Positions 44,085 to 56,880 of a stretch of 64,000 nt of DNA are shown one piece after another. The translations under genes and the position numbers were made by a program. Numbering within the stretch: the first letter of the stretch is position 1; each line of letters starts with the position of its first letter. The DNA lies in the NCBI RefSeq assembly GCF_030445035.2, contig NC_080677.1, positions 101,863,513-101,927,512 of the forward strand, given 5' to 3'. Origin of the DNA: Dasypus novemcinctus (Eukaryota; Chordata; Mammalia; Cingulata; Dasypodidae). The notes beneath the pieces were generated by a model. The model made no database searches and had not been told where the DNA came from. It was given only the letters and a program-made list of their open reading frames with translations.

Positions 44085-44545
44085 TGATGCAGGATACTAC
44101 AGGGAAAGAGAAGACTTGAGTCACAGTGGAAGACCTGACAGACAACATGGACGACAGACTACATGGCTGTGAGATCTCACCCAGAAACCTCATGAGGGAT
44201 CTCATGAGACCTTGGCCATTAGAATCTCATTTGGATTTAGAATCTCATTCAGGGTCAAAGAAAGCCCCAGATATCCTCAAAAGGCCTCAGCATTGGCCCC
44301 CTGAGAAATGACAGGTTTGACAACCAATTCAAAGAGCAAACAGACTTTAAAAAGCCTTGACTTTGGGTTCCACATGCACAAATCACCCTGCCGTACACCA
44401 AGGCATGGGCTGTGTACTTTTCTTATTTTCTTGTTTCTTAATAAACACTTTACTCCTCTGCCTACCCTATAGCATGTCCTTAAATTATTTTATGTGACAT
44501 AAGCCAAGAATCTAGAAGCCCAGAAACCAGAGCCATCTGGTAACA
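44085..44545 (+). repeat. ERV-2 3' LTR
   Basis: Second copy of the LTR, starting TGATGCAGG and ending CTGGTAACA before CCTA. CCAAT near 44317 and AATAAA near 44440. Confidence 0.85.
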
Positions 44546-44549
44546 CCTA

Positions 44550-45229
44550 TAGCAAATATTTCAAATACTGTGAATGTATATATAGAACAGAGAGAAACCT
44601 GATATATTTAGTTCTGGGAAAGACTGATTGCAAGGCACATATATTTGTAGGCCTAGTTTTCTTCTTAGAAAAATAAAGATATGAAAACAACAATTTTCTA
44701 CAAATGAATATCTTTATAATTAATTTGCAATTTGTAATAAAATTATCAAGGAAATAATGTGAAAATTCTATTTGTTTAAAATGTAAGATTTTAAGTGCAC
44801 TAGCCTACCCTGAGTATAGAATCTATAGTTTTTACTTTCGTTATCATATTAACTTTTTCTAGTGTGCTTTGTAAAATGATAACCTTTTAAAAATGATTAT
44901 CCTGTTAACATTTGTACATAGTTTTAGGATGTCTTCAGAACTTATATATACAAAGTCTTCTAATTTTCTTTACTTTCTTGATCCTCTAATTTAATTTTGT
45001 CTACCTAAAATGCATTTATATGTACCTAAAATGCCTCAACCATTCACATTCATCATACCATCTTATATAGCATTTATTAAGCTTTGTTTAATATCTGAAT
45101 GACCTGCAAGAGTAATAAAAATGAGTAAATTATTATTATACATTTCAAACTCCAAAAACTTTCAAAATTAAAATATTTAATAATAGTTTATATTATGATT
45201 ATTTAAAATCTTTTTTTCAATCTTATAAA
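44550..45229. other. AT-rich spacer
   Basis: No gene, RNA gene or repeat could be recognised. Confidence 0.35.
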
Positions 45230-45800
45230 GTCACTGCTGCTCATTGTAAAATAATTCGAAGCTACACAATAGAAAACTAAAATTCCTCTTCCTTTCTCCC
45301 TAGACCAGTGATAACTCCTAGTAATAGTTTCTTAGGTGTAATTTCAGAAGTATCCTAGGAATATGGAAGCATATTTATGTGTGTATTTAACACAATTAGG
45401 CTTATGATTTCCATAATTTTCTACCATTTGTTCTTCCCACAGGACAATATATCCTGGGTACTATCCTTAACAGGTCATCTTTTTAATGCCCACATTATTA
45501 TTCTCCATCTATATTGCTATATGGTCATATTTTAAGAAGATCCTATTGATGGACATTTCATATGGAGAATTTCCCCCCTCTATCCACAATATTGTAGTTC
45601 ATAACTTTTGCCAGGAAGAAATGGAATTGCTGATGCAAGTGGTATATACATTTTAATTTTAGATAGATATTGCAAATGATCTTTCAAAAAGTATGTTCCA
45701 ATTAATGATCTCACCAGTAGTGAGATCTCTCCAACACTGCACATTATCAAATTCTGTAATCATTATTCTTCTGGCAGGTGTCATGTTTTAACTTGGTTCT
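45230..45800 (-). mobile_element. Ancient LINE-1 (L1M-type) 3' fragment, antisense
   Basis: CTATTGATGGACATTTCATATGG, GGAATTGCTGATGC, TTTAATTTTAGATAGATATTGC and CTCACCAGTAGTGAGA reproduce, with divergence, the reversed 3' region of old LINE-1s. Confidence 0.6.
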
Positions 45801-46224
45801 TAAATAGAAAAGTTGATATTGATTTCATCCTTTGTTAAGGGTATTCTTTTTTTCTTGACAAGGCATAATTTTTTAAAGAATAAATTTTGTTTTGCTTCTC
45901 ATTTGGCCCCAAATTCTATTTCTAGGAGACTGTCTCCATTCCTGAAAATTAAGAGATGCTCTTTCAGATACTGATAAATTAAATATGAAACCAAAGACCA
46001 GCTTTAAAAGAACATCTTTTTCTCTTCTGCCATTTTGGTTATTATGTGGCATTCAACCACAGTTATCATTATATTTTTTAAGTACACCAATCACAAGGAG
46101 CTACAAATTCATGTATTCATAGAATTTCAAAGTTTTGACAAATCTCTCTTTTATAAGAAGTATCATTTATATAAACTTCTCAAAAAAAAAAAACCTATGC
46201 ACTGGTGGTGGTTTTTTTTTAATT

Positions 46225-47530
46225 ATCTTTTTTTTTTTAATTTTTAAAGGAGCTTTAGATTACATAAATTTTACATAAATTCCCATATGCCCCACTCTGT
46301 CTCCCTCCCACACTTTCACACATTAACAACATCCTTCATTAGTGTGATACATTTGTTACAATTGATGAACAAATATTGGAGCATTACTGCTTTATGATGA
46401 AATAGAGTTTACATTATAGTATACACCCTTTCTTGCACAATTTTGTAGGTTATGACAAAGTTGTCATAATATGGCCTGTATTTGTCAGTACAGTGTTATG
46501 CAGGACAACTCCAGTGTCCTGAAAATGCCCCCATATTATACCTATTCTTCCTTCTCCAATTCCTCAGAACCTCTGGTGGCCACTGCCTTTTTATCAATGC
46601 TAAGAGTTCTTTCATTTCTAGAATAATAGTAAGTCTATAGTAGAATAATAATGTCTACTTTAGTTCATTGTTCATTACCCAATCCTGAAGATTTTGGAAT
46701 GGTGATGCCCACTCTGTTTCTAATTTGAGAGGGAGCTTAGATCCTATGGGACAGATGGGTGGAACTATCTTGCTTGCAATTGCAGACATTCTCTGATCCT
46801 TGGGATGAGTGTTGTCCATCATCATCTCCTTGTTGTCCTGAATGAGTCCTATGAACTGGAGAGTGGGTTTTGCAACTATGCTGAAATTCAGGGCTTAACT
46901 GGCACATGGACAGACCAAAGATTTAAGTCTCTGGGACATATGTTTATCAAGTATAGTGCTAATTATAAGTCCAAATAAAAAGGGCAGAAGAGCCATGTGC
47001 AGAGAACCTATAAATGAGTCCAACTCTGTTACACTGAGGAGCATAAATTTCAAAATAAGGTCCACAGACAGGGGGCTGAATTTCTGAGCTGTCTGCCCTG
47101 CTTATCATTTCTGGATGTCTCTAGAGATCTCAGGAGCCCTGCTATTTGAGGCACTGTTTACTGAGGCAGTCAATGAGATCCTGTTGAGACATGCATAAGT
47201 GAAACCTCTGGATTGACCTCCTGACTCACTTTGAAATATTTTAGCCATAAAAACTCATTTGTATTTACTATTTCTCCTTTTAAGTAAATGTCTTTTTTCC
47301 AGATGCACTGCTGGTTGGTACTTGGTAATAATCCCTTGGTGCCGGGAGGCTCATCCCCAGGTCATGACCCACGCCCCGGGGAGGGCGGGGAGGTAGTGTG
47401 GTTATATGTTGAGTTTGGCTTAGAGGAAGGCTACATTTGAACAACAAGGAGGCTTTCAGGAGGTAACTCTTAGGCAGTATATAATACTACGCTAAGTTTC
47501 AATTTCACAAGAACAAGGTTCATAATTACA
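46225..47530 (-). mobile_element. LINE-1 3'-UTR-type repeat, antisense, longest copy
   Basis: Reversed A-rich tail at 46215-46260, then CATTAACAACATCCTTCATTAGTGTG and the family body through GTGTGGTTATATGTTGAGTTTGGCTTAG (about 47395-47425) to about 47530. It shows the fullest extent (about 1.3 kb) of the repeat seen truncated at 14496, 40390, 49930, 50940 and 56880. Confidence 0.65.
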
Positions 47531-47784
47531 ATCATCAATACCAAGGGCCTGGCGTAATGGTCTGTCTTCCTTCACTAGGCACTGACATTGCACTTGGGGA
47601 AATCTTGCTGTCCTTTTAGAGAATGTGGCAGAAACCCCCAGGATGGGAATTCACTATTATTTTGGATATTGTGTGGATCTCCACCGAACCTGTGGTTTTT
47701 TTTATGGGAAACCTAATACCGGAAACCTAATCCTTAGTAGCAAAATTCAGGGCAAAGAACAAACCAATCCCAGTTTAGTCATTT

Positions 47785-47945
47785 GCAAGCTGTTGACTTT
47801 GGGCAAGTTACTTATCCTTTTTGAGTTTATTTCCTCAATTGTAAAATGTCAGCTCTTGAGAGGATGAGAGAAAATAAACGGAAGTAGCTTGTCCAGAGCT
47901 TGGCATGGATGGTGCTTAATAAACAGCAATTATTATTTAATTGAA
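47785..47945 (-). repeat. MIR-type SINE fragment
   Basis: TTGACTTTGGGCAAGTTACTTATCC and TTTCCTCAATTGTAAAATG are hallmark MIR core words, followed by GTGCTTAATAAACAGCAATTATTATT. Confidence 0.65.
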
Positions 47946-48249
47946 CCTTGTATATAATTTTCAAGTTTTCCCCAACTTAGACGAGTTAAAGTTTACATTT
48001 GGAATCTAAAATTCACTTTAAAATTGTTGTTTTGAGGAATAGAATATTAAGTAAAATGTATTCATAATTATTCTTTATTTGACTGGGTAAGTAACTTATT
48101 TAATTTGACTGAAAATTGTACACTGTTTAATTCTAGCATGGTGTGTTATTTTATTGATATACAACTATTTTCAAAAAAAGATTAATGACCCACAGCAGTC
48201 TCTGTCTGTGTCTTATATGCTACATATGTAATTGGGCCTCCATACATTT

Positions 48250-48700
48250 TTAATATATATTTTTTAAATTAAAAAAATGGTAGGTTTACAGAAAATCATG
48301 CAAAATGAGTTCCAATATAGACCTCTTTTTATTAACACCTTGCATAAGTGTGGTACCTTTGTTACAACTGATGAAACAATTTAAAATTGTCTTATTAAAT
48401 ATAGTACATCATTTACATTAGGGTTTACTGTGTTGTACAGTCCAGTTTTACAATTTTTATTCCAATAACATATGCAACCTAAAATTTCAGTATTCAAATA
48501 TATCATTCAGTGATGTTAATTACATTCACAATGTTGTGTTACCATAATTTAAAAAAAACATTATGTTAATACAACTTTTTCCCTTTTTTGTTTTCCAATG
48601 ATCTCAATACAGCACATATTTAATAACAAAACTCTGAGTCATAGCTCGAAAATTTACTTTTTATTGAAATATTTTACTTTCCCCACTTCAATTTGCTAAT
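48250..48700 (-). mobile_element. LINE-1 3'-UTR fragment, antisense, older subfamily
   Basis: ATTAACACCTTGCATAAGTGTGGTACCTTTGTTACAACTGATGA and TTTACATTAGGGTTTACTGTGTTGTACAG closely follow the reversed 3' UTR of eutherian L1M elements. Confidence 0.7.
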
Positions 48701-49079
48701 CCTGAATACCAGATATAGGGACAAAGATGGATTTGGATTTAAGCAAATATGTATTTTTCAGAGTGCAAGTCATTATGAATGATTTTATTTATCCCTCTAA
48801 GACCAGAAGAAGAAGAGCTCCCTGGGTTTAATATTTATACTGTGCTCATCATTTTCTAAAAGTAATAAGAAACATGAAGACTACAATATATACTATCCAA
48901 ATATTTTCAAGAGTTGAGCAACCAAAAATGAACACACATTTTTGTATCCTAGAAAACCTTAGTCCTTGAATGATGAGAGTTGACTTTAGTGACTAATAAT
49001 TTTAGTGATACCCTGCCCTCATGTGACATTGGGATATAGTCTGACTGAAATTATTTGTCAAATAACAAGAATTTACAGT

Positions 49080-49270
49080 TATTACTCAATAGTTAATTAC
49101 GAGCTTTACATACAAATTCTCTTTTAATTATGTGCTTTTTACAGATGAGGAAACTGAACCTTGCAACTGCCCAGGCTCCCACAGCTAATAAGTCATAGAA
49201 ATTGACATAAGAGCTGTGTGACTGACGCCCAAAACCACACTGGCAAAGGTGCATTCTACCATTACCCAAG
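49080..49270 (+). repeat. MIR-type SINE fragment
   Basis: TTACAGATGAGGAAACTGAACC is the MIR core, followed by CCCACAGCTAATAAGT and further diverged MIR sequence. Confidence 0.7.
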
Positions 49271-49929
49271 ACTGTCCCCACGAGGTTGAAATAAAATAAC
49301 ATCATGTAAATGTATTGCAACATTGTGAATGTGATTAGCCCTACTGAAATGAATCCTTGGGAGTGGTTGAGATGGCAAAGTTTTCTTTGTATATTATATA
49401 TATATATATTTTTTCGACAATTAAAAAAGACTAAAGAGACAATGACAATTAAATGCAATACATGATCTGGGACTGGATCTAATAATGGAGGAGAAAATGT
49501 CCAAAAGGACATTATTTTGACATATAAAAATTGGAATATAGATTGTTTTATAAATATCAATCTTAAATTTCTTGAACCTGGTTGTTGTGCTTAAGGTGGT
49601 TACAAAAGTGATTTCTTGGTTCTTAGAAAACAGATTTCACTATAGGCAGGGCAGACAACCCCAGGAAATCAGCACTCCAATGGTGGGCCTTACCTTGGAG
49701 TATATGACAACCCATCTCCCCCAATATATCAGAGTTAGGCTCATCGATAACTTTCCTACACATGGTTCTTCTGCACTGTTTATTTGAACCTATAATTAGC
49801 ACTATATTGCAAAGACTTAAATCTTCTGGCTGTTTGTATGTCTGGTGGAGCCTTGACTCTCAACAGAGTTGTAGCCAATTCCTACTCTGCAGTTGATCAG
49901 ATTCACCCAGGAGAAATAAAAGGATGACG

Positions 49930-50520
49930 ACGACAACACCCATCCCAAAAAACAAAGTGTCCACAACTGCGCGCAAGACAGTTCCACCCATCTGCCCTAT
50001 GGGTTTTAAGCCCCTTCTCAATTGGAAGCAGAGTGGGCATCACCATCCCCAAATTCTCAAGATAGAGAAACTAACAAACATAAGGGGGATGCAACTATCG
50101 ACTAAAGTGGACTTAGTATTATTCTAGTAATGGAAGAACTTGTAACATTGATATGACGACATTGGTCAGCAGAGGTTCTGATGAGGAGGGAGAGGGAAGA
50201 GTCAGTATAACATGGGGCATTTTGGGGACATTGGAATTGTTCCACATGATATTGCAATGATGGATACAAGCCATTGTACATTTTATCAAAACCTATAAAA
50301 TTGTGCAGGGCAAAGTGTAAAACATAATGTGAACTATATACCATGCTTAGTAGCAATGCTTCAATATGTTTTCATCAATTGTAACAAACGTACCACACTA
50401 ATGAAAGATGTTGTTAATGGGGAAATTGTGTGTGTGTGGGTAGGGTATATGGGAATCCCCTCTATTTTCATGTAATATTTATGTAATCTAAAACTCCTTT
50501 TAAAAGTAAGAAAAAAAGAG
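49930..50520 (+). mobile_element. LINE-1 3'-UTR-type repeat, sense
   Basis: Contains GGGGCATTTTGGGGACATTGG, TTGTAACAAACGTACCACACTAATGAAAGATGTTG and GTAATCTAAAACTCCTTTTAAAA, the forward version of the repeat at 46225. It has a short TG-rich run at 50428-50440. Confidence 0.7.
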
Positions 50521-50939
50521 AGAAAAAACTTCAAAGTGCATGATTTATACAATCTACTCTCAAATTTTTAGAAAATAGATATTTTGACAAGAGAGATACA
50601 TAGCTAAGTGATAGATATAGATAGAATGATTATGCAAATGTAGCACATTATCATAATTGGTCATCTGGGTATCTGGGTGGGGGAAATGTTGCAGTTCCCT
50701 ATATGGTTTGTTTTTGTTTATTTTTCAGTTTGGAGATTTACTGTATATTTCAAATGAGTGAAAGGCACAATGCTAGGCACTGTAGGAAATACAAATGAAA
50801 GTAAGAAAATCTTTTTTCTTGACTTTTTTCTTTTTAGCCATAATGGTGGATACAGGCACAATAATGTGAACTCCTTTGCAAGGCAGTTTTTTAAAAGTAC
50901 CGTATTTGATGAACAATTAAAATATTATGGGAATGGATG

Positions 50940-51842
50940 GAAGAGTCATCCAGAATGAAAATTTTGCTGCAAAGACCATTACTCCTGGAAGAAATTATAT
51001 CAGTGATGGGGAGACAGTGGCCACAGGAGTTGCTGAAGGCAGGGAGAGGGAAAAGGAAGTGTGATATGGGGGCATTTTTGGGACTTGGAGTTGTCATGAA
51101 TGATATCGCAGGGACAGATGCAGGACATTATATATCCTGCCATAACCCACTGAATGGACTGGGAGAGAGTGTAAACTACAGTGTAAACTATAGTTCATGC
51201 TGTGTAGCAGTGCTCCAAAATGTATTCATTAAATGCAATGAAGGTACCACACAATGAAAGCAGTCGTTGATGTGGGAAAAATGGGGGGTGTGGGGAGTGG
51301 GGCATATGGCAACCTTTTATATTTTTTCTTTTTCTTTTTTAAAGAGTTATTTATTTTATTTATTTCTCTCCCCTTCCCCCCCCCCCCCCGCCCAGTTGTC
51401 TGTTCTCTGTGTCTATTAGCTGCGTGTTCTTCTTTGTCCGTTTCTATTGTCAGTGGCACGGGAATCTGTGTTTCTTTTTGTTGCGTCATCTTGTGTCAGC
51501 TCTCCATGTGTGCGGCACCATTCCTGAGCAGGCTGCACTTTCTTTTGCACTGGGCAGCTCTCCTTATGGGGTGCATTCCTTGCGCGTGGGGCCACGTGGG
51601 GCTCCCCTATGCGGGAGACACACCTGTGTGGCACGGCATTCCTTGTGTGTATCAGCACTGCGCATGGGCCAGCTCCACACTGGTCAAGGAGGCCTGGGGT
51701 TTGAACCACAGACCTCCCATGTGGTAGGCAGATGCCCTAACCAGTGGGCCAAGTCAGCTTCCCTTATATTTTTTCTTAATGTAACATTTTGTGTGATCTA
51801 TATATCTTCTAAAAATAAATTAAAAATATCTTTAAAAAAAAA
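50940..51842 (+). mobile_element. LINE-1 3'-UTR-type retroposon, sense, split by a SINE
   Basis: The left part, 50940-51312, ends near GGGCATATGGCAACC; the right part, 51770-51842, carries ATGTAACATTTTGTGTGATCTATATATC and a poly(A) tail. The SINE 51313-51777 interrupts it, so the SINE is younger. Confidence 0.75.
51313..51777 (-). mobile_element. tRNA-derived SINE (DAS-like), antisense, inserted in LINE-1 3' sequence
   Basis: tRNA head on the minus strand at about 51765 and reversed tail at 51330-51370 with a C-rich run. Duplication TTATATTTTTTCTT is at about 51316-51332 and 51764-51777. It has GTTTGAACC (reversed B box) and CTGGGCCAAGT-like A box sequence. Confidence 0.9.
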
Positions 51843-51989
51843 GGCCATTACTCCTAATTTCCTGATATGTAGCTGTCATTAAGCCATAGAAAAAAATGGA
51901 ACCCCACATATTTGAAGAGAACATTTTATCAATCTTAGCAGGAATAGGACCAAATGTCTGCTGCCACCAGCTCACACCTAGCTATCAGT

Positions 51990-52408
51990 AAGAGCAAGAA
52001 CAGAGATGATGTGGACTTGGCCCAATGGATAGGGCGTCCACCTACCACATGGGAGTTCCACAGTTCAAACCCCAGGCCTCCTGGGTCGTGTGGAGCTGGC
52101 CCATACCCAGTGCTGGTGTGTACAAGGAGTGCCCTGCCACGCAGGGGTGTTCCCCGCATAGGGGAGCCCCATGTGCAAGGAGTGAGCCCCGTAAGGAGAG
52201 CCGCCCAGTACGAAAGAAAGTGCAGTCTGCCCAAGAATGGCGCCGCACACACGGAGAGCTGACACAACAAGATGACACAAGAACAACAAAAAACAGATTC
52301 CCAGTGCCACTGATAAGGATAGAAGTGGTCACAGAAGAACACACATTGATTGGACACAGAGAGTAGACAACTGGGGGGAGGGAGGGAAGGGGAGAGAAAA
52401 AAAAAATA
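51990..52408 (+). mobile_element. tRNA-derived SINE (DAS-like), sense
   Basis: Head GTGGACTTGGCCCAATGG (A box), GTTCAAACCCC (B box), body CCAGTACGAAAGAAAGTGCA, and a GGGAGAGAAAAAAAAAATACC tail at 52390-52410. It lies about 210 bases from the antisense copy at 51313-51777. Confidence 0.92.
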
Positions 52409-52559
52409 CCACAGTGATTTACTTTGTAATAGACTGGAAAGTAAACTGCTTAAAGACAAAACAACTTTTTAATTAACATATTATATACATAAAGTGCACA
52501 GATGTTAAATTAATGCACAGATCAATGAATTTTTACATATGTCTGAGTGGTGATCAATC

Positions 52560-53240
52560 TTAAATGTAAAATACTTATAATGTCTACTAGGCAGAATGTA
52601 TTCAATAAGAATTAGCTATTGTTTCATTTACCAATTTGACAGATGGAAAAGATCATCTTGGTCTCATTTGCATTTCTTTGATAAATGGGGTTGAACATTT
52701 TATGTGAATTACTTCTTCATGTTCAGTGGCCTTTTCACTTTTGAGATATTAGTACTTTTTTTTACCAATTAGAGAGCACTCTGTTATATAATGCCAGCTT
52801 ATCTCTTGCCTTTGCCAAGCTTATCCCTTTCCTTTTAAATTTCTTTGCCACCCAGTGGTTTTTAATTTTTATTAGTCACCTTTCTCCTCTTTTCCTTAGT
52901 GATTTCAGGCTTTGATATTGTGCTTTCTAAAAAACTTTTTCTGATTTCATTATTAAATATGCACCCATATTTTATTAAGGAACTCTTATAACTTTATTTT
53001 TTACTTTTAAATCTTTAGTCCATATATAATTTATTTTTGGCACATAATTTGAGGCTAGAATCTAACCTTGTTTCAAATAACTAGTGCTAATATCATATAT
53101 TGAATAATTCATCTATTTTTACATTTCCTTTAAATGACATCTTAACATATATACAAATTTTTATGTTTCTTTATTTTCTTATGTCACAAGAATGTCCAGT
53201 TGACTCCCTTAATTTACAGGAAGTCTAGTTATATACATAT
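52560..53240 (-). mobile_element. Ancient LINE-1 fragment, antisense
   Basis: TCATCTTGGTCTCATTTGCATTTC and GAACATTTTATGTGAATTACTTCTTCATG, then AATATGCACCCATATTTT and TTTAGTCCATATATAATTTATTTTTGG words, resemble reversed old LINE-1 sequence. Boundaries are approximate. Confidence 0.5.
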
Positions 53241-54379
53241 GAGCTAGCCATGGCAGAAGAGAAACATTAAAATCTTTACACAGTAGTATCTATTTCTAGT
53301 CTGCTTCTAGACTAACTAGTCTCTTTCATTGATAACTCAGTCTAGTTCTATGTGAATATTTCACTAATTCCTGTAAAGTTACCTTTTTATCTCCCTGCCT
53401 GAAGCAGTGTACCATGGTTTAAATGCCTTGAACAGCCTCAACTTTCAGACATTAATTTATTTACTAACATTATTCAGTGTCTTCTGTGTTACACGCCATG
53501 CACCAGACAAATGCAATTCTTTGCGAAGTATAACATAACATCCAGTGGAAGGCAATCTTTAAATATTTATACCAATAATTTGCACAGGTATGTGGATGCT
53601 AAAAATTATAGCATGCACCCCTTTCCAGCTAAGAAATTTTTGTCTCCAGATCTTTGCATCTTCATACATTTTGTGAGGCACAGCTCAGGAGAACTAGTAA
53701 ATAGTTTACCAACAGGAAGGCTGAAAAATACTTTGAAATTATATTCATAGTATTTATAAGATGCCACAATCTAATGTGAGGACTAAGAAATAATTGGTTT
53801 CAAAAAGAACCTCAAAACATTAGGCAACAAAGTTGCATCAGTTCAAGATTTGTAGGCAGTCCTTTACATTCCCCGATCAATTTTCTGAGTAAAAACCAGA
53901 ATGGCAGAGGTAATCCCCAAAATGTTTAATTGGATCAAAAATGAGGCAGAAAGGGAACTTCAGCTTGGACCATTTTGACCTTCTGAAGGAAAACTGGCCA
54001 TTGCCTTTCTCTGTACCATGCCTCCTACTTTTCCTGTGATGTCTCTATCTTCTACATTCAATAGGTTTTAAACTGTGGGGAACTGGGAAAGAGTTTTAAT
54101 AACTCAAACAAAAAGTGTTGCTTTATGAAAAAATGAAAACCAAAAGCAATCCTACCAGTAAAGTCTACATGTATTCAGTGACTACAATGTCCCTGGCAAT
54201 AACCAAATCACAGAGCACTGGTTTCCCAGGCTCAAACTGGAAAGGAATATATATTTTAGGTGTAAATATATATGCCTTCTGGTTTTTTTCATTAAAAAAC
54301 AATTCACCTTCATTGAACCCATATTGATGGTGAAAAAAAAAATTGCTTTGCACTAACCAAAAAAAAAAAAAAAAAGAGG
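53241..54379. other. Unassigned spacer
   Basis: No gene supported. An A-rich run lies at 54356-54376. Confidence 0.4.
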
Positions 54380-54672
54380 TTGTTTTATTAAGGAAGGCAT
54401 ATTGTTTGACTCCATCTATTCAGAAGGTAAATACAAATGAATTTATAGAGATGAAAATGGATTAGCCATTATGTATGGCAGGGGAAGTTTAAAGGAATTG
54501 ACAGGTGACAACTAAGGAATAGCAGGTTTTCTTTTTGGTATAATAAAAATGCTTTAATATTGATTGCAGTGATGAATGTGCAATTATGTGATTATACAAA
54601 AATTGATTTATTGTACACTTTAGATGGATTGAATTGTTTATGAATATGTTTCAATAAAATTGATAAAAAATT
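54380..54672 (+). mobile_element. LINE-1 (L1M-type) 3' end, sense
   Basis: GACTCCATCTATTCAGAAGG, ATTGATTGCAGTGATGAATGTGCAA, TTTATTGTACACTTTAGATGG and TTTCAATAAAATTGATAAAAA reproduce the 3' terminus and tail of older LINE-1s. Confidence 0.6.
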
Positions 54673-54759
54673 CCAACAGCCTTCTTTGCATGAACCATGT
54701 TTGCCACTACTTACTGTTGTAAACCCAGTTTTTTGCTATGTGTTACTTTCAAAACAGAC

Positions 54760-56880
54760 ACCTATAGTAAAGTGTATGGGTTGCCATGTCTAAGACTCAA
54801 TCCTTTTGCCATTGAGTAGGATGTTGGCTGCGGGTTTTTCATATATGTCCTGTATCATGTTAAGGAATTTTCCTTCTATTCTATCTTTTGCAGTGTTCTT
54901 ATCAAGAAAGAATTCTGGATTTTGACAAATGCCTTTTCTTCATCAATTGAGATGATCATGTGTTTTTTTCCTTCAATTTGTGAATGTGGTGTATTACATT
55001 AATTAATTATCTTGTGTTGAACCACGCTTGCACATTAGGAATAAAACCCACTTGATCACAGTGTCCAAATCTTTTAATATGCTGTTGGATTTGATTTGAG
55101 AGTGCTTTGTTGAGAAATTTTGCATCTATATTCATTAGGGAGATTGGTCTATATTTTTCTATTCTTGCAGTTTTTTTTCTAGCTTTGGTATTAGGTGATT
55201 TTGACTTCATAAAATGAATTAGGTAATTTTCCCTCTTCAATTTTTTTGGAAGAGATTGAGCAGAATTGGTATTAAATCTTCTAAAAATCATTGGTAGAAT
55301 TCATATGTGAAGCCATCTGGTCCTGGGATTTTCTTTGTTAAGAGATTTTTTTTGACTGATTTAATCTCTTTACTTGTGTTTGGTTTGTTGAGGTCTTGTA
55401 TTTCTTCAAGAATCAGTGTAGGATGTGAGGCATTTCTAGGAATTTGTCTATATAATCTAATTTACCTATTTGTCTAATTTGTTGGCATAGTTTTTCATAA
55501 TATCGTCTTATGATCCTTTCTATTTCTGTGGAATCAGTAGTAAATGTATCCCCCTTTCATTCCTATTTTATTTATTTGCATCTTCTCTCCTTTTCTTTGA
55601 CAGTCAAGCTAAGGGTTTGTCAGTTTTATTCATTTTCTCAAAGAACTAGCATTTGGTTTTGTTGAATCTCTCTATTGTTTTTGTGTTCTTGATTTCATTT
55701 ATTGCTACTGTAGTCATTGTTATTTCTTTCCTTCTATTTGGGATCAGTTTGCTGTTGCTTTACTAGTTCCTACAGGTGTTCAGTTAGGTCTTCGATATTA
55801 GATCTTTCTTCCTTTTTAATATATGTATTTAGGGCATAAATTTCTCTCTCAGACGGCCTCCACTACATCCCATATGCTTTGATAAGTTGTGTTCTTATAT
55901 TCATTTACCTCAAGATATTTCCTAATTTCTCTTGCAATTTCTTCTTTGACCCACTGATTGTTAAGAATGTGTTGTTTAGCCTCCATATATGTACAAATTT
56001 TCCCATTTCCTTCCTATTGTTTATTTCCAGCTTCATTATATTTATTATGATCAGAGAAGTTGCTTTATATAATTTCCTTCTTTGTATATTTATTGAGAAC
56101 TGTTTTGTAACACAACATGTGGTCTATCCTGGAGAAACATCCATGAGTACTTGAGAAGAATATATAACCTGCTGATTTGGGTACAATGTTCTGTTTATGT
56201 CTGTAAATACTAGCTCATTTATCTTATTCAGGTTGCAGAACTCCCTTCAATATTTCTTGTAAAACGGGCCTCTTGTTTACTAATTCTCTTGGTTTCTGTT
56301 TGTGAATATTTTACACTCACCCTCATTTTTGAAGGATGATTTTACTGGATAAAGAATTCTTGGCTGGAAGTTTTTCTCTTTCAGTATCTTAAATATATCA
56401 TAACACTGTCTTCTCACCTCCCTGGTTTCTGATGAGAAATCAAAACTAAGTTTTATTCAACATCCCTTGTATGTGATGGGTCACTTTTCTCTCGCTGCTT
56501 TCAGAAGTCTCTCTTTATCTTTGGCATTTGATGCTCTGAATAGTATGTGCCTTAGAGTAAGTTTATTCATATTCTTTCTGTTTGGAGTATGTTGCACTCT
56601 TTCATAAGAGTTGGGAAATTTTCAACCATTTTTTCCTTAAATATTCTTTCTGCTGCTCTTCCATTTTTGTCTCCTTCTGGAATTCTCATGACATGTATGT
56701 TGGTGTGCTTCATGGTATCATTCAATTCCCTGAGCCCCTACTCAATTTTTTTCCCCATTCTTTCTTTATCCATCTTCTGTCTTTTCAATTTCAAATGTTC
56801 TGTTTCCTAATTCACTGATTCACTCTCCTGCCATTTCAAATCTCTTGTTATGTTTCTAATATATTTTTTAATATACTTTT
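54760..56880 (-). mobile_element. LINE-1, antisense, RT through ORF1 remnants
   Basis: A minus-strand RT remnant at 55007-55291 ([20 protein letters not shown]), endonuclease-region sequence to about 56220, then a jump to the ORF1 region (CTCCCTTCAATATTTCTTGTAAAACG) through 56880. Much of the EN N-terminal part seems deleted between 56200 and 56230. Truncated at both ends. Confidence 0.75.

Larger units (their letters stand above)
38484..44545 (+). mobile_element. ERV-2: old class I (gammaretrovirus-like) provirus
   Basis: Two LTRs of about 460-480 bp start TGA(G/T)GCAGG and bracket 5.1 kb of decayed internal sequence. The leader has a TGG-starting primer site at about 38969 and a splice donor AGAGAGGTAAGT near 38990-39001. 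A gag-like remnant lies at about 41417-41720, and a fusion-peptide-like env remnant near 43660-43740. A LINE-1 3'-end retroposon has inserted at 40390-40830. The LTRs are clearly more diverged from each other than those of ERV-1, so this is much older. Confidence 0.78.

Noticed and set aside
49385-49415. (TA)n run
   Set aside because: Short low-complexity tract with nothing to set it apart.
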